A stretch of 63,740 bases of DNA from contig SIAR01000011.1 in assembly GCA_009691705.1 (NCBI GenBank), positions 1 through 63,740 on the forward strand, given 5' to 3'. The stretch is from Phycisphaerales bacterium. Lineage in GTDB: Bacteria; Planctomycetota; Phycisphaerae; Phycisphaerales; SM1A02. The notes beneath the pieces are model-generated. The model saw only the letters and a program-made list of their open reading frames with translations, did no database searches and was not told the origin of the DNA. A program made the position numbers and the translations under genes. Positions 1 to 7,356 of the stretch are shown in pieces; the stretch's first letter is position 1, and every line of letters starts with the position of its first letter.

Positions 1-86
1 GCGATGGCGACGATCGCGGCGAGGACAAGAGCCACCCCCACCGCGAACCCGCTGATTTTCGCCGCCTTTTTGAGCCTTGGACTCAT
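1..86 (-). CDS. Partial membrane-anchored protein, N-terminus only
   Basis: The ATG is at 86 on the minus strand and the gene runs off the left edge, so only 28 residues are visible. They start MSPRLKKAAK and continue into a hydrophobic stretch rich in Val, Ala, Leu and Ile, which is a basic head followed by a single membrane segment or uncleaved signal. It begins 15 nt after the stop of the upstream gene (102-2678), so the two are probably cotranscribed. Nothing visible identifies a family. Large periplasmic AsmA-like proteins and many other envelope proteins start this way. Confidence 0.6.
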   Translation of the reverse strand, partial: MSPRLKKAAKISGFAVGVALVLAAIVAI

Positions 87-101
87 GCTCGCACTCACAC
101 G

Positions 102-2678
102 CTACGGAGCGATTGGCGCGGACGGTGGCCGCACCTCTGGTGGTGCGCTCTGGCCCGGGACGATCACAGTGTCGGTACGGTCTTTGCGCTTCTCTTCAAC
201 CTTCAGCTTGTCGCGCACTCCCATCTTTGCTTGCGATCGCTCACCGCGCATGCGCTCATCCGCCCGCGCTGCTTCGCGTTGAAATCGAGCTGCGATGACC
301 GAGTGCGCCATTTTCGCGAACGGCTCATCAGAGCGAAGCGCGGCGGCGAGTTGGGGATCCTCTGGAGAGATGCAGTAGTTCAGCAGATACGCACCACGCA
401 CATCGCCCGAGGTCGTTGCGCGCGCGAGTTCGAGCACGGGGTGAAGCTCATTGACGTTGCGCGGTCCAACCAGCAACACCCACGCTTGACCATGCGCGGG
501 CAACTTGGCAAATCCATCGGTAATCGCCTTCCACGCCACTGCCGCTTGCTCGGCAGAGAGCAACTTGCTCTTTGCTGCGTAGATGAGCAGGACGAGCGTC
601 CGAAGATCTTCGTCTGTTTCTGGAGCGGCGGCGCGCGCAATTGCTGCGTCGATCCATTGGTCATTCACCCGCACTCCGGCAACTTCAACATTCGGCACAC
701 TCGGACTCGCCCCAAGCGTTCCTGGATTGAATGATCCCGCCTCGGCGTTGAAGTTCAACGCTCCGCGCACTGAGAGGGTCGACCCCGCGATTGGATCGAG
801 GTTTAGGCGAAATCCGACCTCGGTGAAACTCATATCCCAGAGCATTTCCATCGACTCACTCGGTGCGAGTTGGATCGCACGATCGAATGGGATAATTTGC
901 GGAAGGAGTCGTTCGACACCGGCAGCCGAACTCGAGTTGAGTCTTGGCTGCAGCAACACGTTCTGTTTGATGGGACCGCCAAGCGCCACAGCCATCGTCA
1001 AGTCAGATTGGTTCGTGACGATAAGTCGATATCGAATTGGATCGAACGCCTCGACAATAATTTTCTCGGGGATGACCTGAAAGAGGAATGCCTTGGTGGA
1101 TCCGGCGAGATACTGCTCGAACGCCGGCGGGATGGAGGCGACGATTCCGTCGAGGCTTGCGACTGATGGCCTGGCGGGGATGTCTGCGCCGACCAGTTCT
1201 TTGAATTCGGCCGCTGCCAGAATGCCAATGAGATTTCCACGCTCGCTCGTAGCGATGGCAAAAAACCCGCGAGCGGCATCCTTGAGATTCCCCGCCGCAG
1301 CGCGCGCTTTCGCGCGCATGAACTGCGCTGCAGGAGCGGTTGACGTTGACTGGTCGAGAATCGCGAGCGCACCTGCGCCATCCCCCGCTTTCATTTTCAT
1401 CCAGGCGCTGATGCGCAACTTGGCATCATCATTCAGAGGCGCCCTCTTCTCTGCTGCATCGATGAGCCCTTGCACTAGCGGCGCGTCCGCTCCAATTAGC
1501 GCCGCAGTCATGGCAGTATCAAGCAGACCTGATGCGGCGAATTCTGCTTGTCGGCGCCGCGCCTCAATGCTTGCAACCGCACCCGTTTGGGAAGGCCGCT
1601 GCGTTGGATCGTCCTGCTCAGCCTGCTCCTTTGACGCATCGATCATTCGCGCAATCGCCGCTGCTGCCTTCTGGTGCTTTGCTGAGACTTTAATCGCAGC
1701 GTCAACGACTGCGACGAGAGGCGGAGTCATGAACGGAATCAAGACGCATTCTGCGCGCGTCAGGGTTGGGTTGTACATTTGATACTGCACCGTTTGATTC
1801 TCTGTGCAAATCGCAATATGCCGCTGCAGCACGGCAACGGCATCATCCGCGCGGCCTGACGCCCAGAGCGCAAGCGCTTGATCGGTGACAATGAGGTCGA
1901 CGATCGCCTCGTTCCCTTTCTTTGCGCGCCCAGCAAGCGCGGCGAGTTGGTAGACGCGGGCTGCTGATCCGTAGGCGCCCTCTTGCATGAGAAGTGCTCC
2001 GAGTCGTCCCCACATGCGCTCTTCGATCGGGTTTGCGAGGATTGCGGTCACTAGCAACTCTGCTTCTGCAACTGGATCGTCGAGTCTTTCGTTGGCGAAT
2101 CCTGCGGCGGTCTCTGCCGCTGCCGGGAACGAAGGCGAGAGTGCGAGAGCCTGCGCAAGGTCACGACCGAACGCGTCAACATCACCCATGCGTAGTTCGA
2201 GCAGCGCCAAGTCAAACGAGAGGCGCGAGGCGACCGGAACTCCAATGATCTTGATGGTCTCTGGCGTGAGATACCGCTTAAAAACTTGAGTTGTTTCTTC
2301 AGCCTTCTGATAACGGCCGATTTCGTGCAGCAATCTGCGCAATCGAATCACTTCATCCGCTGGCTCGAGCCTCGTGAGTTGTTCAAGCGCCCGCTGCCCC
2401 GCCTCGACTGCGGCGGGCATGATGTCGCCCGCAAATCCGCTCAAACCCAAAAGCATTCGCCATCGGATTGGATCGTTTGGAGCGAGTAAGGCCGACTTTG
2501 TTGCGAAAAATATGGCCGCCTCAAGCTCGACAGGTGCGAGGTCTGTCGGCGTCACGGTCGAGTACGCCTCGCGCATGAGTATCTGTCCAAATCGAAGGGA
2601 TGCGGCATCCCATAGAGTGGGAGTGGAAGTCGCCTGAGCTTGGCCGCAAAGGCAAAGAGTCAGGACGATTGCGAACAT
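102..2678 (-). CDS. Large secreted protein with TPR-like helical repeats, unknown function
   Basis: An 858-residue protein. The frame is open further upstream, but the start at 2678 is preferred because it gives a clean signal peptide (MFAIVLTLCLCGQAQA) and sits exactly 6 nt after a TACACT box. The mature part is Ala-rich and helical, with degenerate TPR-like pairs (for example around LWASGRADDAVAVLQRH). A more beta-like segment follows near residues 570-720, and the charged tail ends in Pro-rich sequence (PPEVRPPSAP). I recognise no catalytic motif. It is probably an exported scaffold or assembly protein. It is divergent from the secreted protein at 2719, with only 40 nt between the two starts. 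Confidence 0.75.
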   Translation of the reverse strand: MFAIVLTLCLCGQAQATSTPTLWDAASLRFGQILMREAYSTVTPTDLAPVELEAAIFFATKSALLAPNDPIRWRMLLGLSGFAGDIMPAAVEAGQRALEQLTRLEPADEVIRLRRLLHEIGRYQKAEETTQVFKRYLTPETIKIIGVPVASRLSFDLALLELRMGDVDAFGRDLAQALALSPSFPAAAETAAGFANERLDDPVAEAELLVTAILANPIEERMWGRLGALLMQEGAYGSAARVYQLAALAGRAKKGNEAIVDLIVTDQALALWASGRADDAVAVLQRHIAICTENQTVQYQMYNPTLTRAECVLIPFMTPPLVAVVDAAIKVSAKHQKAAAAIARMIDASKEQAEQDDPTQRPSQTGAVASIEARRRQAEFAASGLLDTAMTAALIGADAPLVQGLIDAAEKRAPLNDDAKLRISAWMKMKAGDGAGALAILDQSTSTAPAAQFMRAKARAAAGNLKDAARGFFAIATSERGNLIGILAAAEFKELVGADIPARPSVASLDGIVASIPPAFEQYLAGSTKAFLFQVIPEKIIVEAFDPIRYRLIVTNQSDLTMAVALGGPIKQNVLLQPRLNSSSAAGVERLLPQIIPFDRAIQLAPSESMEMLWDMSFTEVGFRLNLDPIAGSTLSVRGALNFNAEAGSFNPGTLGASPSVPNVEVAGVRVNDQWIDAAIARAAAPETDEDLRTLVLLIYAAKSKLLSAEQAAVAWKAITDGFAKLPAHGQAWVLLVGPRNVNELHPVLELARATTSGDVRGAYLLNYCISPEDPQLAAALRSDEPFAKMAHSVIAARFQREAARADERMRGERSQAKMGVRDKLKVEEKRKDRTDTVIVPGQSAPPEVRPPSAPIAP

Positions 2679-2684
2679 GCGAAA

Positions 2685-2690
2685 AGTGTA
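2685..2690 (-). promoter_or_regulatory. -10 box of a probable leaderless promoter
   Basis: TACACT on the minus strand, preceded by GC, ends 6 nt before the ATG at 2678. In a standard promoter this puts +1 on the A of the ATG. There is no Shine-Dalgarno sequence. It forms an 11-nt-spaced inverted repeat with the plus-strand TACACT at 2702-2707. Confidence 0.55.
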
Positions 2691-2701
2691 GCGGTTTGGG
2701 T

Positions 2702-2707
2702 TACACT
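2702..2707 (+). promoter_or_regulatory. -10 box of divergent promoter
   Basis: TACACT, preceded by GT, ends 11 nt before the ATG at 2719. The transcript would have a leader of only about 5 nt. It is the mirror image of the minus-strand box at 2685-2690. Confidence 0.5.
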
Positions 2708-2718
2708 CCCCCGCTCCA

Positions 2719-3774
2719 ATGTGCGCAACACGAATCATTTCGACAGTGCTCTCGCTGATGATTACACTCGCAGCATCGGCACAAACCGTACTCACACTCT
2801 CAGACACGATCGTCTCGAGCACCGTTCTTGACGCCGACGGAAAGAAAGAAGTGGCGACCTTCATCAAGGCAACTGCGACATTGCTGCGCAGCCAGGATGC
2901 CAGTCAAGTGCGAAAGGGGCGCGAGTCGATCATCAACACGATCGGCAAGTCGCAAGCGAATTCGCCCTTTCGAACCCTCTTCACAGCGTTGATGCTGCCT
3001 AGCCTGAAAGAAGTCATCAAGACTGGAACGCAGTTGCAAGGGGTCAATGCCCTCGAAGTGATGCGCGCCCTGAACTCGCCAGACTCGCTCTCAGCACTCG
3101 CTGAGCAGTGTTCGCTCACTGCCCAACCACAGCCGTCGCTGCGGCTTGTTGCCAGCGGAGGTCTGGCAACATCAATTCTCTTCACCGATCTCAATACCGC
3201 TCAGGCCGACGCCATTGTTCGAACACTCAGCACATGCATCGATCGAGAGATTGATTGGATGGTCACCGCGTACGAGTTGCAGTCATTGAAGGCCTTGGCA
3301 ACCTCGCCGCGCGTGCCAAAGGCGAGCCAGGGGACCGCTCGGGTCGTTGAGTCGAGCGCACTGTCGACGCTCGTGAACAAGATTCGTAAAAAGTCGGTCG
3401 ACGCGATCATGATTAGAGCGGTCAATCGAACCCTCGATGCGATTCTTTCGGGACAGATCGAGGCCACCGATGCAACAGCGATGGCTGACTTTGGAAAGTC
3501 GCTCGAACCCGCGCTCAAGACCTTGATCGACATGGCGAAGGATCCGCCTTCAACTGAGCATGCGGTGGCATTTGCGCAGTCCGCGAAGTTGGCTGAATCT
3601 CTCTTGAACAACCTCGGCGGCAACCGGAAGCCGACGAAGGGTGCTGGGGGCAGCAAGCCCGCTACAGCGCAGAGCGGATCGACCGACGTTTCTTCTGAAC
3701 GCTTTTGCCGCACAGTGACTGCGTACGCTGTGCCGCGATGCGATGGGTCTGCTGCGTTCTCCTTGTACTGCTGA
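2719..3774 (+). CDS. Secreted helical protein, unknown function
   Basis: A 351-residue protein with a Sec signal peptide ending ASA-Q (residues about 1-22). The rest is mostly alpha-helical with HEAT-like Leu/Ala spacing, then a low-complexity Gly/Lys/Ser stretch near residues 300-325. The last 25 residues are cysteine- and aromatic-containing. No family is recognised. Its 3' end overlaps the next gene by 37 nt if that gene starts at 3738, so the last residues are constrained by two frames. It may be cotranscribed with the peptide-binding protein downstream, but nothing in the protein links it to transport. Confidence 0.7.
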   Translation: MCATRIISTVLSLMITLAASAQTVLTLSDTIVSSTVLDADGKKEVATFIKATATLLRSQDASQVRKGRESIINTIGKSQANSPFRTLFTALMLPSLKEVIKTGTQLQGVNALEVMRALNSPDSLSALAEQCSLTAQPQPSLRLVASGGLATSILFTDLNTAQADAIVRTLSTCIDREIDWMVTAYELQSLKALATSPRVPKASQGTARVVESSALSTLVNKIRKKSVDAIMIRAVNRTLDAILSGQIEATDATAMADFGKSLEPALKTLIDMAKDPPSTEHAVAFAQSAKLAESLLNNLGGNRKPTKGAGGSKPATAQSGSTDVSSERFCRTVTAYAVPRCDGSAAFSLYC

Positions 3775-5624
3775 CCGCTGGGGCCGTTGTTACATTTGAT
3801 GGATCGAGATCGCGGGCAGACATCACGTTTGCGAGTGCCGATGTCTTCACGATGGATCCGCAGCGGATGAGTTACATGCAAGACTTGCGGGTTGCGCGGG
3901 CGCTTTTCGAAGGACTCTGCGCCCGCGACAACACACTGGACAGAGCAACGCCTGGGGTCGCACTCAACTGGGACGTTTCTGCCGATGGAAAAAAGTGGAC
4001 CTTCCACTTGCGCCCCGAAGCGCGGTGGACCAACGGCGACCAAGTTACTAGTGGCGACTTTCGCAGTGCATGGCGAAGACTGTTGCTGCCCGACACCGCT
4101 GCCGACTACACCGAGTTGCTCTTCTCGGTGCGCGGCGCGCGGGCGTTCTTTGCGTGGAGGGTGGAAGCGTTGGCGCAGTACGTGGCAGGATCGATCCACG
4201 ACGATGCGGCGGCGCAAGCGCTCTGGACCACGACGCTCGAAACATTCGACGCGATGGTTGCGATTCACGCGCCCGATGATCAGACGTTGGTCGTCGAGCT
4301 TGAGAATCCAGTGCCATATTGGCTCGATCTCTGCGCGTTTCCGACGCTCGCACCGATTCACGAACGCTCACTGGCGAAGTGGACACGGATCAATCCTGCA
4401 ACAGGGCTCGTTCAATCCGATGCGGGATGGACAAAGCCCGGAGTGCTGGTAACGAATGGCCCGATGAAACTGGTCGAGTGGCGATACAAGCGTGGCATGC
4501 GACTCGAACCAAACGAACTCTATGTTGGAGCAAATCCACCGCTGGCGGGGAGCGTTGAGGTGGTTCCAATCGAGGATGCGAACACCGCCGTGCTCGCCTA
4601 TGAATCGGGAAGCATCGACTGGATCAGCGATCTCACTGCGGAGTTTCGAGCAGACCTTGCCCAAGCATCACGGCAGTGGCGTGAAGCACACCAGACCGAA
4701 TTCGAACTGCGAATTGCGGCCGGAGCAACAGTCGATGAGGCTCTTGCGGCACTTCCTGCGCCAGACATGGCGCGCGGCGAGCGGCGCGACGTGCATGTTT
4801 TGAGCGCGTTTGGTACGGATTTTTGGAGCTTCAACTGCCGTCCACTGCTCTCGAACTCACAGCCCAATCCATTCGCCGATGCCCGCGTTCGCCGGGCGTT
4901 TGCTCAGGCGGTCGACAAGCGCGCGCTCACGAGTTCTGTGACGCGACTCAATGAACCCGTTGCGACGACGCTTGTTCCAGTTGGATCGATCGCGGGATAC
5001 ACCTCACCCGCTGGTTTGTCGTTCGATGTCGCCAGGGCACGACAAGAGATGGCAGCAGCTGGATGGATCGACCGCAATGCAGATGGCATAGTCGAGAACA
5101 GTGCGGGAGTGCCATTTCCAACCGTCGACATGCTCTACATGACTGGCAATCCACGGGTGAAGAACATCGCGATTGCCCTTGCTGCGATGTGGCGCGATGC
5201 ACTTGGAGTGCAATGCGAACTGCGCGCAAAGGACGGCAAGTTTGCGAAGGAAGATTTGCGCCGCGGCAACTTCATGATTGCCCGCGGAGGGTGGTATGGC
5301 GACTATGCCGATCCAACAACTTTTCTTGATCTGTCGCGCACTGGCAACGGCAACAACGACCGCGCATTTTCAAACGCGCGCTTCGATGAATTGTTGGGCG
5401 AGGCTGAACGCGAACTCGATCCAACGAAACGCATGGCGCTCTTGACTGCTGCCGAACGATTGCTTGTCGAAGAGGAGATGCCGATCCTTCCGCTCTGTCA
5501 GTATGTCACGCTCTACATGTACGACCCGGCGGCGGTGGCTGGACTCACCCGCCATCCGCGTCTTGACCAACAACTCTCGCAGTTGCGACGGGTGCGCGAT
5601 GCATCGGTGAGTGTGTTGCCATGA
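3738..5624 (+). CDS. Peptide ABC transporter substrate-binding protein (OppA/DppA family)
   Basis: A 628-residue family-5 extracellular solute-binding protein. The start at 3738 gives MRWVCCVLLVLLTAGAVV as signal or anchor; there is no clear lipobox. Typical family features follow: the early MDP segment with ARALFEGLC, the WTFHLRPEARWTNGDQVTSGDF motif region near residues 85-110, and FADARVRRAFAQAVDKRAL near residue 385. The family binds oligopeptides or other small solutes outside the membrane. Its stop overlaps the permease start by 4 nt. Only one permease follows, with no second permease and no ATPase. An upstream start at 3705 is possible but would sit in the preceding gene without a signal-like N-terminus. 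Confidence 0.88.
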   Translation: MRWVCCVLLVLLTAGAVVTFDGSRSRADITFASADVFTMDPQRMSYMQDLRVARALFEGLCARDNTLDRATPGVALNWDVSADGKKWTFHLRPEARWTNGDQVTSGDFRSAWRRLLLPDTAADYTELLFSVRGARAFFAWRVEALAQYVAGSIHDDAAAQALWTTTLETFDAMVAIHAPDDQTLVVELENPVPYWLDLCAFPTLAPIHERSLAKWTRINPATGLVQSDAGWTKPGVLVTNGPMKLVEWRYKRGMRLEPNELYVGANPPLAGSVEVVPIEDANTAVLAYESGSIDWISDLTAEFRADLAQASRQWREAHQTEFELRIAAGATVDEALAALPAPDMARGERRDVHVLSAFGTDFWSFNCRPLLSNSQPNPFADARVRRAFAQAVDKRALTSSVTRLNEPVATTLVPVGSIAGYTSPAGLSFDVARARQEMAAAGWIDRNADGIVENSAGVPFPTVDMLYMTGNPRVKNIAIALAAMWRDALGVQCELRAKDGKFAKEDLRRGNFMIARGGWYGDYADPTTFLDLSRTGNGNNDRAFSNARFDELLGEAERELDPTKRMALLTAAERLLVEEEMPILPLCQYVTLYMYDPAAVAGLTRHPRLDQQLSQLRRVRDASVSVLP

Positions 5625-6586
5625 TGCACATGATTGCACGCCGGCTCTTGCAGTTGCCGTTGGTGCTGCTCGCTGTGGTTGTTGTCACCTTCGCACTCGT
5701 CTGGCTCATCCCTGGAAATCCGATGCAACATGAGGGGCGCCAACCGCCGCCCGAGGTCGCGCAGGCGATGAATCGTCAATACTCACTTGATAGTCCCGTG
5801 ACGTTTTTGGGCGGATACCTCGCCCGGGTGAGTGGCGTTGGATGGGTGCTCGGTTGGAACACTGCCCCGGTCGACTTTGGACCGAGCATGCGCCATCCAG
5901 ATTGGACTGTGAACGAGATCATTCGCGCTGGATTTCCAGTCTCGGCAACAATCGGCCTCGGCGCAATTGCCATCGCCCTCGTCGTCGGCACCTGCGCGGG
6001 GCTGGTGGGCGGGCTGCGGCCGGGATCGTGGTGGGATGCATCTACCCAAACAGTCGCGCTCATCGGAATCAGTATTCCATCGTTTGTCACTGGTTCACTA
6101 TTGATCGTGCTGTTCGCGGGGAAGTTGCGCATCTTTCCAATCGGCGGCTGGGGATCGCCCTCGCAGGCGATTCTGCCGATGGTGACGCTCTCACTGCCAT
6201 TCGCCGCCTACATCGCTCGGCTGCTTCGCTTTGGACTGATCGAACAGATGCACACCGATCACCTTCGCACCGCTCGCGCAAAGGGACTTTCGCGGCGTCA
6301 AGCGGCGTGGCGACATGCGCTCAAGAACGCGTTCTTGCCAGTGCTCTCGTTTTTGGGTCCGGCAACTGCGGCGGCGATGACCGGCTCATTCGTCGTTGAA
6401 AAAGTCTTTGCGATTCCTGGGCTCGGGCGGCACTTTGTTGAGGGAGTGCTCGGCAAGGACATCACGCTCGTGATGGGCATTGTGCTTGTTTATGCGGCGC
6501 TTTTGGTCGTTTTCAATCTATTGGTTGATGTGCTCTACGTGTGGATTGACCCGCGCATCGAACTGGCAAGCGCGCCGTCGCGGTAA
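5621..6586 (+). CDS. ABC transporter permease, OppB/DppB type
   Basis: A 321-residue inner-membrane permease with about six membrane segments. The N-terminus (MIARRLLQLPLVLLAVVVV) and the PGNPM motif are classic OppB/DppB. The cytoplasmic coupling loop (EAA motif) reads RTARAKGLSRRQAAWRHALK near residues 213-232. It starts inside the stop of the substrate-binding gene (ATGA, 5621-5624), so translation is coupled. An OppB needs an OppC partner and two ATPases; none is adjacent, so they must be encoded elsewhere or the pair works with shared subunits. Confidence 0.9.
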   Translation: MMHMIARRLLQLPLVLLAVVVVTFALVWLIPGNPMQHEGRQPPPEVAQAMNRQYSLDSPVTFLGGYLARVSGVGWVLGWNTAPVDFGPSMRHPDWTVNEIIRAGFPVSATIGLGAIAIALVVGTCAGLVGGLRPGSWWDASTQTVALIGISIPSFVTGSLLIVLFAGKLRIFPIGGWGSPSQAILPMVTLSLPFAAYIARLLRFGLIEQMHTDHLRTARAKGLSRRQAAWRHALKNAFLPVLSFLGPATAAAMTGSFVVEKVFAIPGLGRHFVEGVLGKDITLVMGIVLVYAALLVVFNLLVDVLYVWIDPRIELASAPSR

Positions 6587-6604
6587 GGCAAGCGCGCCGT
6601 CGCG
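6565..6604 (+). repeat. 18-bp direct duplication around the permease stop codon
   Basis: The 18-mer ggcaagcgcgccgtcgcg occurs at 6565-6582 and again at 6587-6604, separated by gtaa, which contains the permease stop. The second copy runs directly into the ctagact that forms the -10 box for the next gene. Confidence 0.85.
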
Positions 6605-6605
6605 C

Positions 6606-6611
6606 TAGACT
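6606..6611 (+). promoter_or_regulatory. -10 box of a probable leaderless promoter
   Basis: TAGACT, preceded by GC, ends exactly 6 nt before the ATG at 6618. No ribosome-binding site is present between it and the start. Confidence 0.55.
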
Positions 6612-6617
6612 TCGCCG

Positions 6618-7280
6618 ATGCGAATCGTCGCCCATCTTGCAACACTTTGCGCCTTCGCGATGAGTGGATGCATGGGGGCGCTATCGAGCGAGGGCGAAAC
6701 ACAGCTCACCGTGACACCGGCGCAATACAAGGATGCTTTCGATTCTGCCGCCCGCATCGTGCGCGAAATGGGATACACAGTGGTAGTCGTTGATCGATCC
6801 AACGGGATCATCGAAACCGCCGCGCGCCATGCCGGAAGTGCCCTAGAACCCTGGCGAGTTGACAACGCTTCGGCGAGCGAAGTAGCGGCAAACACCGCCG
6901 CGAATCGTCGGCGGCGCATCCGCTTCGAGTTCATTCCAGAGTCGGCGCAGTTTGCTACGGTGGGTGCGAACGACACGCTTCGCGGGGCCGCGATCCCAGG
7001 CAGCACGGCAGCGCAAGAACGCTTCGATGTTCAGAACAGCGTTGGGCCGATCGCAGTGGATATCTGGGTCTACATCGAACGCTCGTTCATCGAGGGGGTG
7101 AAGCCATCGAGTTATTCTGGTGCGATTGCATCACGTTGGACCAACCCACTGAACGCCAAACCGAGCGACGCCACCGACGATTCGATCCGCGAAAACGCAC
7201 AGTGGGTGCCAGTGGGACGCGACGACGACTACGAACGCACAATCATCGGCAAACTCGCTGCGGCTCTTGAAGTCCGATAA
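6618..7280 (+). CDS. Putative lipoprotein, unknown function
   Basis: A 220-residue protein with a short signal and a lipobox (FAMSGC, Cys at residue 18), so it should be lipidated and anchored in the envelope. The mature part has mixed alpha/beta character, with AARIVREMGYTVVVVDRSNG near residues 45-64 and a long central region without motifs. Family not recognised. It begins 31 nt after the permease stop but has its own TAGACT box 6 nt upstream, so it may be transcribed separately from the transport genes. Confidence 0.75.
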   Translation: MRIVAHLATLCAFAMSGCMGALSSEGETQLTVTPAQYKDAFDSAARIVREMGYTVVVVDRSNGIIETAARHAGSALEPWRVDNASASEVAANTAANRRRRIRFEFIPESAQFATVGANDTLRGAAIPGSTAAQERFDVQNSVGPIAVDIWVYIERSFIEGVKPSSYSGAIASRWTNPLNAKPSDATDDSIRENAQWVPVGRDDDYERTIIGKLAAALEVR

Positions 7281-7356
7281 TTTTTTGACCACCGTTTTTT
7301 TAGTTTTTTTGACTTTTTGCTCTTCTATGGCACCTTGAATGGAGATGAGGATCAAC
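7281..7356 (+). promoter_or_regulatory. T-rich leader before the cytochrome gene
   Basis: Four T-runs (5-7 long) stand out in GC-rich surroundings. Two TTGAC elements lie at 7285-7290 and 7309-7314, but I could not place a convincing -10 at standard spacing. A strong purine-rich Shine-Dalgarno (ggagatgagg, 7341-7350) precedes the ATG at 7357. The T-runs could also act in termination of the lipoprotein gene upstream. Confidence 0.35.

Noticed and set aside
3201-4361. A 386-codon minus-strand frame opposite the binding-protein genes
   Set aside because: It covers two plus-strand genes with good signal peptide and family motifs; composition (very Arg/Cys-rich) is that of an antisense shadow.
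7281-7320. T-runs taken as a simple intrinsic terminator
   Set aside because: No GC-rich hairpin immediately precedes the T-runs, so a classic intrinsic terminator is not supported; left as a T-rich leader.
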